DNA from: Mariniblastus sp. | GTDB taxonomy: Bacteria > Planctomycetota > Planctomycetia > Pirellulales > Pirellulaceae | DNA length: 64,000 nucleotides | Direction: 5' to 3' | Assembly (NCBI GenBank): GCA_022447555.1 | Contig: JAKVBF010000009.1 | Coordinates: 115,748-179,747, forward strand | Shown here: positions 37,741 through 47,345 of the stretch, one piece after another | Layout: each line of letters begins with the position of its first letter | Position numbering within the stretch: position 1 is the stretch's first letter | Program-made: the position numbers and the translations under genes | Notes under the pieces: model-generated | What the model was told of the DNA's origin: nothing | Databases searched by the model: none | What the model saw: only the letters and a program-made list of their open reading frames with translations

Positions 37741-40700
37741 ATGCAGCACGCTCACGCTAGTTCGCCAGTTGGGAGGGCCTATTCTTGGGACGCTCTAAGG
37801 AGGCTCGGTCTTGTTTTGGTTTTGGCCGCGATCCCCGTTACCTTGCTCGCGGTCGATTCAGTGGTCCCCAAAAATCTCGTAGTAAATAACAGTTTTGAGA
37901 AGGGTTCTGAAGGGGCAGCGAAGTCTTGGGAAAATAATATCTGGAGCGGGGAGCCTGAGTTCGCTATCTCTTCCGATGTGGGGCGCACCGGAAAGCGTTC
38001 CGCGTCCATCTCATCGACTGTCGGCGCTGATGGAAGTTGGAGCTATCGGTTGCCCGTCAAAAGGAACACGGACTATCAGGTGTCGGCTTGGGTAAAGACT
38101 GAGAATGTCCAGGGGGGAGGCCTGGGGGCGCTGATCAACCTTCATGAGCTACAGCTAGAGGGCAAATCAGAAGGTCTGAAAGGGGACAACGACTGGACCG
38201 AAATCAGAATGGAGTTTAACTCGGGCAGGCATGATAGTTTACTGTTGAATTGTTTGTTTGGCGGTTGGGGTCAGGTCACTGGCACCGCCTGGTATGACGA
38301 CATTCAAGTCGTTGAGGTAAAGCAGGAACGAGATGTTCCCGAGATGTCCCCGGAGCAGGCAGGAGAGTTTTTCGAAACCAAGGTGTTGCCCGTCCTGAAG
38401 GAGAATTGTTTTAATTGCCACGGTAGTGGGGACAAGATTCGGGCTGATTTTGTAATGACCAACCGTGAGGATTTGCTGGCTGGCGGAGAGTCGGGAGAAG
38501 CCGTCGATTTACAATCTCCGCTAGATAGTATGCTCTTGTCAGCCATTAATTATGACGCTTATGAAATGCCGCCATCTGGGAAGCTCCCTCAAGAGGATAT
38601 TGAGAACATTACCACTTGGATTGAGCTGGGTGCGCCATGGAAGGGTGAGCAGTTCAAGCCCGAGGCATCATCCGAGGGGCACTCGGTTCCAACGGTCAAC
38701 GAAGAAACCAAGCGTTGGTGGTCTTATCAACCGGTTCAGCGCCCGACACCGCCCAACGTTCAGAGTGACTGGACAACGAATGAAATTGACCAATTCGTCT
38801 ACCATCAACTTGCGGAAAAAGGTTTGCAGCCAAACGGCAAGGCATCTAAGAAATCGCTGGTCCGTAGGGCCTACTACGACTTGACCGGACTGCCGCCCTC
38901 TCCCGATGAGGTTCAGGCATTTGTTGACAGCACCTCTCCAAATGCTTGGGGAGAACTGATTGATCAGCTTTTAGATTCGCCGCATTACGGTGAAAAGTGG
39001 GGGCGACACTGGTTGGATTTGGTGCGCTATGCAGAGTCGAATAGCTACGAGAGGGACGGAACAAAGCCGTTTGTTTGGCGTTACAGGGATTACGTTATTA
39101 AATCCTTCAACGCCGACAAACCTTACGATCAATTCGTCCGAGAGCAATTGGCGGGGGATGAGATTCCCGACCGTACACCCGAAACGCTGATCGCAACCGG
39201 TTTTTACCGTTTAGGCAAATGGGATGATGAGCCGGTCGATCAAAAACAGGCGTGGTACGACGATATGGACGACGTGGTGGCGACCACAGGTCAAGCATTT
39301 CTTGGCATGACGGTTAACTGTGCTCGCTGCCATGATCATAAAATTGATCCGATACCTCAATCAGACTACTATTCGATGTTGGCCTTTTTCCGAAACGTCC
39401 AGCGTTATGGGGTACGAGGGCACGATACGGTTTTGCGACAATCCACCCGGCCCATTGTTCCCGTTGCGAAGCAAGAGTTGTATGCGGCCGAGGTCAAACA
39501 GTATGAGAAAGATGTGCGGGATAATCGGGAGTACTTGAAAAGGGTTGCCGAACTCGTCAAGCCGGATTTTATTCCCGTCGAGCACGAAGAATTCAAACAC
39601 GAAATGAATCGTGTCCCGCTGGTTAAAAAACGGGTTGGGAAAAAGCTTGGGGGATCGGTCTTTACCGAGGCTAAATATGAGGAGTATAAAACTCAGTTTG
39701 AACGCATGAAGTTTTTGCGTAGCAACCGCCCTAAGCAACTTGAGGCTGCGTTATGTGTTACCGAAAAAGGGTCCCAGGCGGAGCCGACATTCGTTCTGAT
39801 TCGAGGGAATGCGAACGCCGAAGGTGATGAAGTTCAGCCCGGTTTTCCCAGTGTGCTTTCTCCACCCGATGCCGTCGTCGAAACGCCGGCGGATGGAAAG
39901 TCGACCGGACGACGGACCGCGCTCGCGAATTGGATCGTCGCCCCTCAGAATCCACTAGCATCCCGAGTGATGGTGAATCGAATATGGCAGCATCATTTTG
40001 GTCGAGGGTTGGTGCGATCCGCGAATGACTTTGGCTTTCAAGGTACTTTGCCAACCCATCCAGAATTGTTGGATTGGTTGGCCGCTGAATTTGTCGATGG
40101 TGATTGGCGAATGAAGACATTGCACAAGAAAATTATGCTGAGTAGTACTTATCAAATGTCTACGACTGCCAATGAAAAATCGCTGGCGGCAGATCCGACC
40201 AATGAGAATCTTTGGCGGTTTGAAATGAGACGCCTGACGGCGGAAGAATTGCGAGATTCCATTTTGGCGGTTAATCAGACCCTGAACCGGGAAAAAATGT
40301 TTGGCCCGAGTATCTTTCCAAAAATTGAAAAAGAGATTTTGCAAGGGCAGTCCCGGCCGGGTGAAAACTGGGGCAATTCGAGTCCCGAGGATGTTGTTCG
40401 TCGCAGTGTCTACATCCATATTAAGAGGTCCTTACCCGTTCCCATTATGCAAAGTTTTGACGTCGCCGATACGGATTCATCCTGTCCCGTCCGTTTTAAC
40501 ACGGTGCAGCCGACACAGGCTTTGGGCATGCTGAACAGTCAGTTTGTGAATGACGAAGCAGAACGATTTGCCAAACAGGTTGTCGAAGAAGTCCCTGGCG
40601 ACTTGGCCGGTCAAGTCGCCTTAATCCTAAGCCGAGTGATGCAGCGACAGCCTACGGCAGTCGAAGTGCAGCAGGGCGTTGATTTCGTGCGTGCAGTCGA

Positions 40701-40791
40701 TCCTCAAGAGGTCAAAGACCCTGACCTAGGACCGCTGAAATTGTTCTGTGTCGTTGCGTTGAACCTTAACGAGTTTATTTACTTGGATTAA
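37741..40791 (+). CDS. PSCyt1-DUF1549-DUF1553 planctomycete cytochrome protein
   Basis: Protein of 1016 residues. The basic N-terminus and hydrophobic helix (LGLVLVLAAIPVTLLAVDS) form a signal peptide. A beta-sandwich carbohydrate-binding-like region follows (about 45-195: NLVVNNSFEKGSEG, TDYQVSAWVKTENV). Then comes a PSCyt1 domain with a c-type haem motif at Cys223-x-x-Cys226-His227 (CFNCHG), DUF1549 with FVYHQLAEKGL and YGEKWGRHWLDLVRY, a second Cys-x-x-Cys-His at 527-531 (CARCHDHKIDP), and DUF1553 at the C-terminus. These proteins are exported, paired with DUF1501 proteins, and abundant in planctomycetes; their role in polysaccharide use is inferred, not proven. Clustered with the next gene. 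Confidence 0.92.
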   Translation: MQHAHASSPVGRAYSWDALRRLGLVLVLAAIPVTLLAVDSVVPKNLVVNNSFEKGSEGAAKSWENNIWSGEPEFAISSDVGRTGKRSASISSTVGADGSWSYRLPVKRNTDYQVSAWVKTENVQGGGLGALINLHELQLEGKSEGLKGDNDWTEIRMEFNSGRHDSLLLNCLFGGWGQVTGTAWYDDIQVVEVKQERDVPEMSPEQAGEFFETKVLPVLKENCFNCHGSGDKIRADFVMTNREDLLAGGESGEAVDLQSPLDSMLLSAINYDAYEMPPSGKLPQEDIENITTWIELGAPWKGEQFKPEASSEGHSVPTVNEETKRWWSYQPVQRPTPPNVQSDWTTNEIDQFVYHQLAEKGLQPNGKASKKSLVRRAYYDLTGLPPSPDEVQAFVDSTSPNAWGELIDQLLDSPHYGEKWGRHWLDLVRYAESNSYERDGTKPFVWRYRDYVIKSFNADKPYDQFVREQLAGDEIPDRTPETLIATGFYRLGKWDDEPVDQKQAWYDDMDDVVATTGQAFLGMTVNCARCHDHKIDPIPQSDYYSMLAFFRNVQRYGVRGHDTVLRQSTRPIVPVAKQELYAAEVKQYEKDVRDNREYLKRVAELVKPDFIPVEHEEFKHEMNRVPLVKKRVGKKLGGSVFTEAKYEEYKTQFERMKFLRSNRPKQLEAALCVTEKGSQAEPTFVLIRGNANAEGDEVQPGFPSVLSPPDAVVETPADGKSTGRRTALANWIVAPQNPLASRVMVNRIWQHHFGRGLVRSANDFGFQGTLPTHPELLDWLAAEFVDGDWRMKTLHKKIMLSSTYQMSTTANEKSLAADPTNENLWRFEMRRLTAEELRDSILAVNQTLNREKMFGPSIFPKIEKEILQGQSRPGENWGNSSPEDVVRRSVYIHIKRSLPVPIMQSFDVADTDSSCPVRFNTVQPTQALGMLNSQFVNDEAERFAKQVVEEVPGDLAGQVALILSRVMQRQPTAVEVQQGVDFVRAVDPQEVKDPDLGPLKLFCVVALNLNEFIYLD

Positions 40792-40867
40792 CCAAGATCC
40801 ACGGTGATTGGCGGGTCGGGTAGACCAGTGGAATAACATTTTTTTAGATTGAAATTGAAGTGCAGAA

Positions 40868-42325
40868 ATGACTCAACAAAGAAATTTTTGTGGCCGGACA
40901 CGGCGGGAATTTATGTGGCAGGCCGGAGGTGGTTTCGCTGGCACTGCGTTGGCGGGGATGCTAGGCAATTCGTTTTTTGCAAATCAGGCCCGGGCCGCTG
41001 ATGATGTGACCAAGTGGGAGAATCCACTGGCGGCGAAGGTCTCGCATTTTGCGCCAAAAGCGAAATCGGTCATTTTTTTGTTCATGTATGGCGGGCCGAG
41101 CCACATCGATACATTTGATTACAAGCCTGATATGATCGGGATGGACAACAAAACGGTCAAGGTCAAGACGTTCGGGCGAGGGGGTCATAAGAATAAAGGC
41201 CGGATTGTTGAGCCCCGCTGGAAATTCAAACAGTACGGTGAGTGTGGTAAGTGGGTTTCCTCTTTGTTCCCAAATGTTGCAGAGCATGTCGATGACATTG
41301 CATTTATTCACTCGATGACTGCCGACTCACCGATCCATGGATCGGCGATGCTGCAAATGAATAGTGGCGAAATAATCAGCGGCAGTCCGTGCCTGGGATC
41401 TTGGGTCAATTATGGGTTGGGGACTGAAAATCAAAATTTGCCGGGCTTTGTCGTGATGCTCGATAAGCGAGGCGGCCCCATTAGTGGGCCAAAGAACTGG
41501 TCTGCGGGTTACATGCCGGCGACCTACCAAGCAACGCAATTGCGTTCATCAGGCAATCCCATTTTAAATCTCAGCCCCAACCAGATTCAGAAACCGACCC
41601 AAAGAAAAATGATTGATGCGATCCAAAAGTACAATCGGGATCACTTCGCGAGTCGTGGAGACAATAATAATCTGGCGGCGAGGATTGCCAGCTACGAGTT
41701 GGCTTATAAGATGCAAGCGAGTGCCCCGGAGGCGGTCGATTTAAGTAACGAGACGGCAGCTACGAGGGATTTGTACGGTGTAGATCACCCGGTTGCGGGT
41801 TATTTTGGCAAGCAATGCTTGTTAGCGCGGCGAATGGTTGAGCGCGGTGTCCGTTTTATACAAATATACTCGGGTGGAAATCATAACGACGCCAACTGGG
41901 ATGCGCATGGCGACTTAAAAGTAAACCACGATTTGCATGCCGAGGAAACGGACCAACCGATTGCAGCGTTGATCAAGGATTTGAAACAACGGGGCATGTT
42001 CGACGAGACGTTGATCGTATGGGGTGGTGAATTTGGACGTCAGCCAACGGCTGAATACGCCAAGGGTACAGGACGGGATCACAACGCCTATGGATTTACC
42101 ATGTGGATGGCCGGAGGTGGAATAAAGGGTGGTGTTTCGGTTGGCAAGACTGATGAGTTGGGTTCCGTGGCCGTCGAAGATCGTTTTCATGTACGCAGGA
42201 TTCATGCAACGATTCTCCATCAAATGGGGGTCGACTGTAACAAGTTGAGCTACTTCTTTGGAGGTCTGGATCGACGTTTGGTGGGAGTGGAGGGGGCCGA
42301 GCCCATTCCGCAACTGATCTCTTAG
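40868..42325 (+). CDS. DUF1501 protein with Tat signal
   Basis: Protein of 485 residues, 76 bases after the DUF1549/1553 gene. The twin-arginine signal TRREFMWQAGGGFAGTALAG is followed by NQARAAD as a likely cleavage site, so it is exported folded. The DUF1501 body belongs to the alkaline-phosphatase/sulfatase-like superfamily: KSVIFLFMYGGPSHIDTFDYKP (metal Asp and Ser/Thr position), HSMTADSPIHGSAM, RFIQIYSGG with NHNDANWDAHGD (metal ligands) and WGGEFGRQPT with RDHNAYGF. Hydrolytic function is inferred from fold. It pairs with the previous gene as in other planctomycetes. Confidence 0.93.
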   Translation: MTQQRNFCGRTRREFMWQAGGGFAGTALAGMLGNSFFANQARAADDVTKWENPLAAKVSHFAPKAKSVIFLFMYGGPSHIDTFDYKPDMIGMDNKTVKVKTFGRGGHKNKGRIVEPRWKFKQYGECGKWVSSLFPNVAEHVDDIAFIHSMTADSPIHGSAMLQMNSGEIISGSPCLGSWVNYGLGTENQNLPGFVVMLDKRGGPISGPKNWSAGYMPATYQATQLRSSGNPILNLSPNQIQKPTQRKMIDAIQKYNRDHFASRGDNNNLAARIASYELAYKMQASAPEAVDLSNETAATRDLYGVDHPVAGYFGKQCLLARRMVERGVRFIQIYSGGNHNDANWDAHGDLKVNHDLHAEETDQPIAALIKDLKQRGMFDETLIVWGGEFGRQPTAEYAKGTGRDHNAYGFTMWMAGGGIKGGVSVGKTDELGSVAVEDRFHVRRIHATILHQMGVDCNKLSYFFGGLDRRLVGVEGAEPIPQLIS

Positions 42326-42849
42326 ATCATTCCGAGCACGGGCATACCGTTTCTCAAAATCATGAGGGCAGTGTCTAACTTGATTTATCCGTGAAGGTAA
42401 ATCGATTCAATGCACCGGAATGGTCGGCTCTTCAGATTGGTAGAGTTGGGTCGTTCTTATTATAGGAACCGGTTGTTCTTATATCGTGGTCGCCGGCAAT
42501 CACAGCGGCAACGCAGCGATCAATTTTGAAGACGCAGGATTAAAGCAGATCTTCCAACTTGCGAATGAAATCGTTGATTGATGTCGCGCAGCGAGGTGTT
42601 CGGTCATCCCCCAGAGTCTGCCGAGCTCGGAACACTCCGGGCAGACGCTGCAAATCCCTCAGAATGGAACCATGCTGACCCTGTTCGTTTTGTCGGCGGC
42701 TGATTTGAATACGGTCGATCTTCTATAACCACCGCCATAAGTAATAGCTTTGACCCTTCGTGTCCGTTTTTGGTCGCCTTTTAATCGGCACAGCCGTCAA
42801 AATTTAGTTGGCTCGATGAGTGTGCCGCAGGGTGGTCGATAATGATTCC
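42326..42849 (+). other. Intergenic region, one open frame interrupted by TGA
   Basis: About 520 bases without a called gene. A frame on the plus strand is open from 42444 to 42725 apart from a single TGA at 42579, and its first half translates to protein-like sequence (IVVAGNHSGNAAINFEDAGL, then KQIFQLANEIVD). It has no start codon and no family match that I know. It could be a decayed gene, or chance. See findings. Confidence 0.3.
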
Positions 42850-45150
42850 ATGTTAATCATTGTTTTTCTTTGTATCGTGTCTATCAAATCAATGAGCTGG
42901 TTCCGCGCCAAAATGCGATTCGCGATCTACTTGCCGAGCTTTGCTTTGGCCGGTGCACTGGTTGGGATGGCATTAGAAGCGAGCAGTTTACGAGTCATCG
43001 GTCCGGATGCTGATGGATTGTCGCTCGGAGCGGCGATTGGGGCCTTGGGTGGTTTGATTCCAATATTATTTGGAGACTCGCTTTCTCTCTTACTGACCCG
43101 TCGCGGCTTGCAGGAGCGAATAAATGAGGCGGTTTTAGAAATAGTGGATCGTCCCGTTGTGATTCTACGCTCTGATTGCAGTGTGGTCGTCGGGAATCGC
43201 CGTTTTCGTGATATGGCTGGTGTGACTCTGAATGAGCTGCAGGGGTTATCCTTTAAAAACATTGAATGGCATGATAAGGACGGTCGATCGCTTGACTCAA
43301 CACCTTGGTCGCGTGTTGCCGAGACCGGGGTTGAATTTGCACGGCAACACGTCGTTTTTCCAGTTTTTGGCGAGGCTCATCAGCTCGAATCACGGGCTGA
43401 CCGTTCAACGATCGCGGAATCATCACAACGTCCTCGTCAGCCTTCCCTCTATGTCACCTGCCAACCACTACGCGATGCGAGGGGTGGTTTGACAGGGCTG
43501 TTCGTCACCTTCGAACCCTCCTTCCAATCGGCTGTTAATTCACTGAATTATAAGCCGGTGGGGCAGGAAACACTTTTGAAATTGAGTCATGAAATTCGTT
43601 CGCCCATTAGCGCTTTATTGGGGCATGCAGACTGGCTAAGGAATGAGCCTTCCATTCGAGATGGCCAGCAACAAAAGCAGTTGGACATCATTCACGATTC
43701 GGGGACCCAAGTGTTAGAGTTGGTTAGTCGAATTCTTGACCGAGCTGATTTTGGAACGGAAACGAAACAGGTTCGATTTGAGGATTGTTCGCCCTTCTTA
43801 ATACTGGAAGGAATCAAACAACTGTTTGAGCTCGAAGCAGCAAAGAAAGGACTTCAGCTCAGTTTAGTAATCCGCGGAGAATTGCCCTTTGTGATTCGAT
43901 CGGAGGCAGTTGGGCTGCGACAGTTACTAACCAATTTGATTGAGAATGCTATTAAATTTACCGACGTCGGCGGGGTGGTGATTCAGGCTCAGATGGTGAC
44001 GCGATGCCACGTTGAATACCTCGAGATTAGTGTGGTGGATTCGGGGGTTGGCATCCCGCGCGAGCAGTTAGAAAAGATTTTCCAGCCGTTTGTGCAGGCC
44101 GACAAGGAGCAGGGAGGGTTAAAGCAAGGAGTTGGGTTGGGGCTGGCTATCTGCCAAGAGTTGGCTGAACGCCTTGGGGCGAAGATTGACGTTCGAAGCG
44201 AAGAGGGCTTTGGTAGTGAATTCACTTTGCAATTGAAACCACGAATTCCGGCCTGGACGACTCGCTTGACCCATCGTGGGTTTTTTGAGAGCCAGTCTGA
44301 GGAGTCCGATAACGAAAAAAAGATTCCGTCGCAATCTCTCTCGGGTAAAAAGATATTGGTCGTCGACGATGATCCATCGCATCGAAAACTGTTCAGCCTT
44401 TATCTCGAGCGAATGGGCGCGGTTTCGTATCGCGCCCAACGGGGTGAGGAGGCGATTGAGATCGTGCGAAAGGAGAGGGTCGATTTGGTATTAATGGATA
44501 TCCAGATGCCCGGATCAAGTGGGTGCGAGACGCTCGTTGCCTTGAGGGAAGCAGGGTTCGAAACCCCGGTCATCGCGGTCACCGCTTGCGTGGAATCGCT
44601 ACTCCAATGCACGGAAGGCTCGTTCGCGTTTGCGGGCTGGTTGCGGAAACCGATCAATCCCATAGATTTGGAAGGAATGATCGGGGGATGTGTTGGTTTC
44701 GCAACCTCTTCGGATGTGCCTCCGGTTCAGCATCACCAAATCCGACATTCGGCACATTCGGTAAAACACCGACCCCGTCCGCCCAAAATGAGCTTTGCAA
44801 AAGTTCCCTCGGTCAAGGGATCGATGGAGGCGTGGTCCACCCAAGCCGTGCACTCGTCATTGCCTACCAGAGAACCAGAATTTGCTGAAATCGTGTCGCT
44901 GTTTCTAAAAACACTACATAGCAAACTTGACGAAATAAATCATAACCCTCTGGATTGCGATTTCGAGCAGTTGCATCAGTTCGCACACTGGTTAAAAGGG
45001 ACCAGCGCTTCCTGTGGATTTCGTGATTTTCTCTTGCCCGCTTTGGAATTAGAGAAAGCTATTTTGACGGGTCAAAGAGAGTCCTCAATGGAAAGGATTC
45101 GCGACATTCAAAATTTGGCCGAGGCGGTGGCACTTCCCGCGTTGGCCTAG
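42850..45150 (+). CDS. Hybrid sensor histidine kinase with receiver and Hpt domains
   Basis: Large sensor kinase of 766 residues from the ATG at 42850; the frame is open from a GTG at 42820, and ATGs at 42892 and 42913 are also possible, so the start is uncertain. In numbering from 42820: two membrane segments (about 34-53 and 66-84), a PAS-like domain (VVVGNRRFRDMAG), HisKA with His257 (LKLSHEIRSPI), an HATPase_c domain (NLIENAIKFTD, VVDSGVGIP, GVGLGLAI), a receiver domain with Asp560 (VLMDIQMPG) and a C-terminal Hpt domain with His723 (AHWLKGTSAS). It can thus run a phosphorelay internally. It lies 40 bases before the HD-GYP regulator, its probable output partner. Confidence 0.93.
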   Translation: MLIIVFLCIVSIKSMSWFRAKMRFAIYLPSFALAGALVGMALEASSLRVIGPDADGLSLGAAIGALGGLIPILFGDSLSLLLTRRGLQERINEAVLEIVDRPVVILRSDCSVVVGNRRFRDMAGVTLNELQGLSFKNIEWHDKDGRSLDSTPWSRVAETGVEFARQHVVFPVFGEAHQLESRADRSTIAESSQRPRQPSLYVTCQPLRDARGGLTGLFVTFEPSFQSAVNSLNYKPVGQETLLKLSHEIRSPISALLGHADWLRNEPSIRDGQQQKQLDIIHDSGTQVLELVSRILDRADFGTETKQVRFEDCSPFLILEGIKQLFELEAAKKGLQLSLVIRGELPFVIRSEAVGLRQLLTNLIENAIKFTDVGGVVIQAQMVTRCHVEYLEISVVDSGVGIPREQLEKIFQPFVQADKEQGGLKQGVGLGLAICQELAERLGAKIDVRSEEGFGSEFTLQLKPRIPAWTTRLTHRGFFESQSEESDNEKKIPSQSLSGKKILVVDDDPSHRKLFSLYLERMGAVSYRAQRGEEAIEIVRKERVDLVLMDIQMPGSSGCETLVALREAGFETPVIAVTACVESLLQCTEGSFAFAGWLRKPINPIDLEGMIGGCVGFATSSDVPPVQHHQIRHSAHSVKHRPRPPKMSFAKVPSVKGSMEAWSTQAVHSSLPTREPEFAEIVSLFLKTLHSKLDEINHNPLDCDFEQLHQFAHWLKGTSASCGFRDFLLPALELEKAILTGQRESSMERIRDIQNLAEAVALPALA

Positions 45151-45190
45151 TAATAGGGTGCTTTTCAAGAATTCTTCGGAACGAATTAAA

Positions 45191-46435
45191 ATGAACTATT
45201 CACTGACGGGGTCTTCAATTCATTTCGCTAACGCGGATGAATTTTTTGCCGCCAAATCACCGGCACCGGGTGCGATTCGTTCCCGAGCGCCCGCTCCTGA
45301 TGCGGCGAGTGAGGACCCGAGCCGCGATTTACGGCTTTCCAAGATCTTTATCGTGGACGATGAAGTGCTCGTGACGCGCGTCATACAAGGGTTCCTGTCA
45401 GCTGAAGGTTACTCCAACTTTTGCACGGTGACCGATTCTACGTTGGCACTCGAGCGAATTATCTATGAGCGACCCGACTTGATTTTGATCGATATCATGA
45501 TGCCAGAAGTATCCGGTTTGGATATTTTAGCTGCTAGGCAGAATGACCCTCGCTTGCAACACATCCCTGTGATTGTCTTGAGCGCTAGTTCAGAGACCGA
45601 GGTCAAGCGAGAAGCGTTGAAACTGGGGGCAACGGAGTTTTTGTCGAAACCGGTGGATGCGATCGACCTTGTCTTGCGCGTTCGCAACGCGCTATTGGTG
45701 AAACGTCATCAAGATCATTTGCAGAATTATGCGGTAGAGCTCGAGGACCAGGTTCAGCGGCGTACTCGTCAAATTGAGCAGTCACGTGAGCAAATCGTAC
45801 ACTGTTTGGCAAAAGCCGCGGAATTTCGCGACAATGAGACCGGGCAGCATGTAATTCGGGTGGGGAAGTATGCAGCGATCATCGCTCAGCAATTAGGTTA
45901 TGGCCCAAACTATTGTCGGCAAATTGAGTTGGCAGCTCAACTCCACGATGTAGGTAAAATTGGAATACCAGATAGTATTTTACTCAATCCCGGTCGCCTC
46001 AATGGCCAAGAGTTTGACGTCATGAAAGAACATTGTCTGTTAGGCGTCGAGATCATGAAACCGCTGGCCACGGCAAGGAAAACCCCTCGTGTCGCGCCCC
46101 GTTTGGAGGTGGCCGAATCCCGTACAACGGCTCCGCCTCTTTTGGAGTTGGCCGCGAGCATCGCCAAAACCCATCACGAGAAATGGGATGGGACCGGTTA
46201 TCCTGTCGGTTTGAAAGGGGATGCGATTCCGATGGAAGGTCGAATTACATGCGTTGCGGATGTTTATGACGCGCTTTGCAGCACACGGCCATACAAAGAG
46301 AGTTACTCGCTTGAAAAATGCCTGAACATCATGGTTTCGGAACGCGGCACTCGTTTTGACCCAGTCATTCTCGATGCGTTTTTTGAAAAAATCGATCAGA
46401 TTCGAGCGATTGGCAAGCAACATCCAGATGCCTAA
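45191..46435 (+). CDS. Response regulator with HD-GYP domain
   Basis: Protein of 414 residues from the ATG at 45191 (GGAACGA upstream; GTG at 45158 possible). An alanine/proline-rich N-terminal stretch leads to a receiver domain (FIVDDE, phospho-acceptor Asp101 in LIDIMMPEVSG, FLSKPVDA), a coiled coil (about 170-205) and an HD-GYP domain: LHDVGKIGIPDSILL, and HHEKWDGTGYPVGL. HD-GYP enzymes hydrolyse cyclic di-GMP. An insert of about 25 residues (around KTPRVAPRLEVAESR) between the HD motif and the GYP motif is unusual. Forms a two-gene operon with the hybrid kinase, so it is the likely effector. Confidence 0.93.
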   Translation: MNYSLTGSSIHFANADEFFAAKSPAPGAIRSRAPAPDAASEDPSRDLRLSKIFIVDDEVLVTRVIQGFLSAEGYSNFCTVTDSTLALERIIYERPDLILIDIMMPEVSGLDILAARQNDPRLQHIPVIVLSASSETEVKREALKLGATEFLSKPVDAIDLVLRVRNALLVKRHQDHLQNYAVELEDQVQRRTRQIEQSREQIVHCLAKAAEFRDNETGQHVIRVGKYAAIIAQQLGYGPNYCRQIELAAQLHDVGKIGIPDSILLNPGRLNGQEFDVMKEHCLLGVEIMKPLATARKTPRVAPRLEVAESRTTAPPLLELAASIAKTHHEKWDGTGYPVGLKGDAIPMEGRITCVADVYDALCSTRPYKESYSLEKCLNIMVSERGTRFDPVILDAFFEKIDQIRAIGKQHPDA

Positions 46436-46442
46436 TTCGCTT

Positions 46443-47345
46443 TCATGGGATTCGTTGGCTGGCTTGCGTCTGTGCAACGATCTCGCCGAGAATCGTCTGA
46501 GATAAATCAGAATCGGAAACATCCGAAATGGCTCGCCAGCCGGGGCAGGCATTCACTTCAACGACAAAGGGTTGGCCGTTCGGGTCGTAAATTAAATCGA
46601 CACCTGCGACGCAGGCTCCGATTCGCGAAGCCGCCAGACGGGCAATATCGGTCTCCAGTTTCGTAGGAATATGGTGAGTGGCTATGGCACCCTGCTGAAT
46701 GTTGGTGATCCAATTGCCGAGACTCGTTCGACGCATTCCAAAAACCGCTTGGCCGACCGCCAATAAACGCAAGTCGGTATTGCCGTGCTCAACGTATTCC
46801 TGTTGGTAGATGATTTCGCGATTCTCAGTCTTCTTTTGGAAGAGCCTCTCGGCGGCTTGCTTGCTCTGAACGCGTTCAATCCCTTTTCCTCCGCTTCCAA
46901 ATAGTGGCTTAACGACCGTGTCCTCGCCGAGTTCTTCGAATTGAAGCAGCGCGGTTTCAACCGTTTCCGAAACACAAGTAGCGGGGACGCGGATACGTTC
47001 CCCGCGGATCTGTTCGAGACATAAATACTTATCCACCGCGGCTTCAATGGTTTTTGGGGGGTTGATCACGGTGATTTGATATTGAGCGGCAAGTTGGTGA
47101 ATGAGATTCATCCGGAAGACAACCTGCTCCAAGCTCCCAGCGGGCATGGGGCGAATCAGCATCGCGTCAAGTGAATCAAGATCGACGGTGCACCGATTGG
47201 ATGAGAAGGCACTCTTGCCGTGGGAACCCATTCCAACCGACAGATCGGCGAAGTGGATAGAAACGATGAGATGCTCGTTGGCGGCCGCTCTTACGAGCTC
47301 CTGAAAAACCCAGTTGTTGGGCGAGCACAGGACTCCGATTTTCAT
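46443..47345 (-). CDS. RimK-type ATP-grasp ligase linked to H4MPT metabolism
   Basis: Protein of 300 residues starting MKIGVLCSPNNWVFQEL. ATP-grasp motifs: INPPKTIEAAVDKYLCLEQI, TVVKPLFGSGGKGI (phosphate loop), IYQQEYVEHGNTDLRLLAVG and CVAGVDLIYDPNGQPFVVEVNACPGW (metal Glu-x-Asn), the RimK/MptN family that adds glutamate or related amino acids to cofactors. The start overlaps the mch stop by one base (TAATG), so the two are coupled. In methylotrophs an ATP-grasp gene (orf5) is clustered with mch; the same role in making H4MPT-type cofactor is inferred here. In-family reaction not proven. Confidence 0.88.
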   Translation of the reverse strand: MKIGVLCSPNNWVFQELVRAAANEHLIVSIHFADLSVGMGSHGKSAFSSNRCTVDLDSLDAMLIRPMPAGSLEQVVFRMNLIHQLAAQYQITVINPPKTIEAAVDKYLCLEQIRGERIRVPATCVSETVETALLQFEELGEDTVVKPLFGSGGKGIERVQSKQAAERLFQKKTENREIIYQQEYVEHGNTDLRLLAVGQAVFGMRRTSLGNWITNIQQGAIATHHIPTKLETDIARLAASRIGACVAGVDLIYDPNGQPFVVEVNACPGWRAISDVSDSDLSQTILGEIVAQTQASQRIP

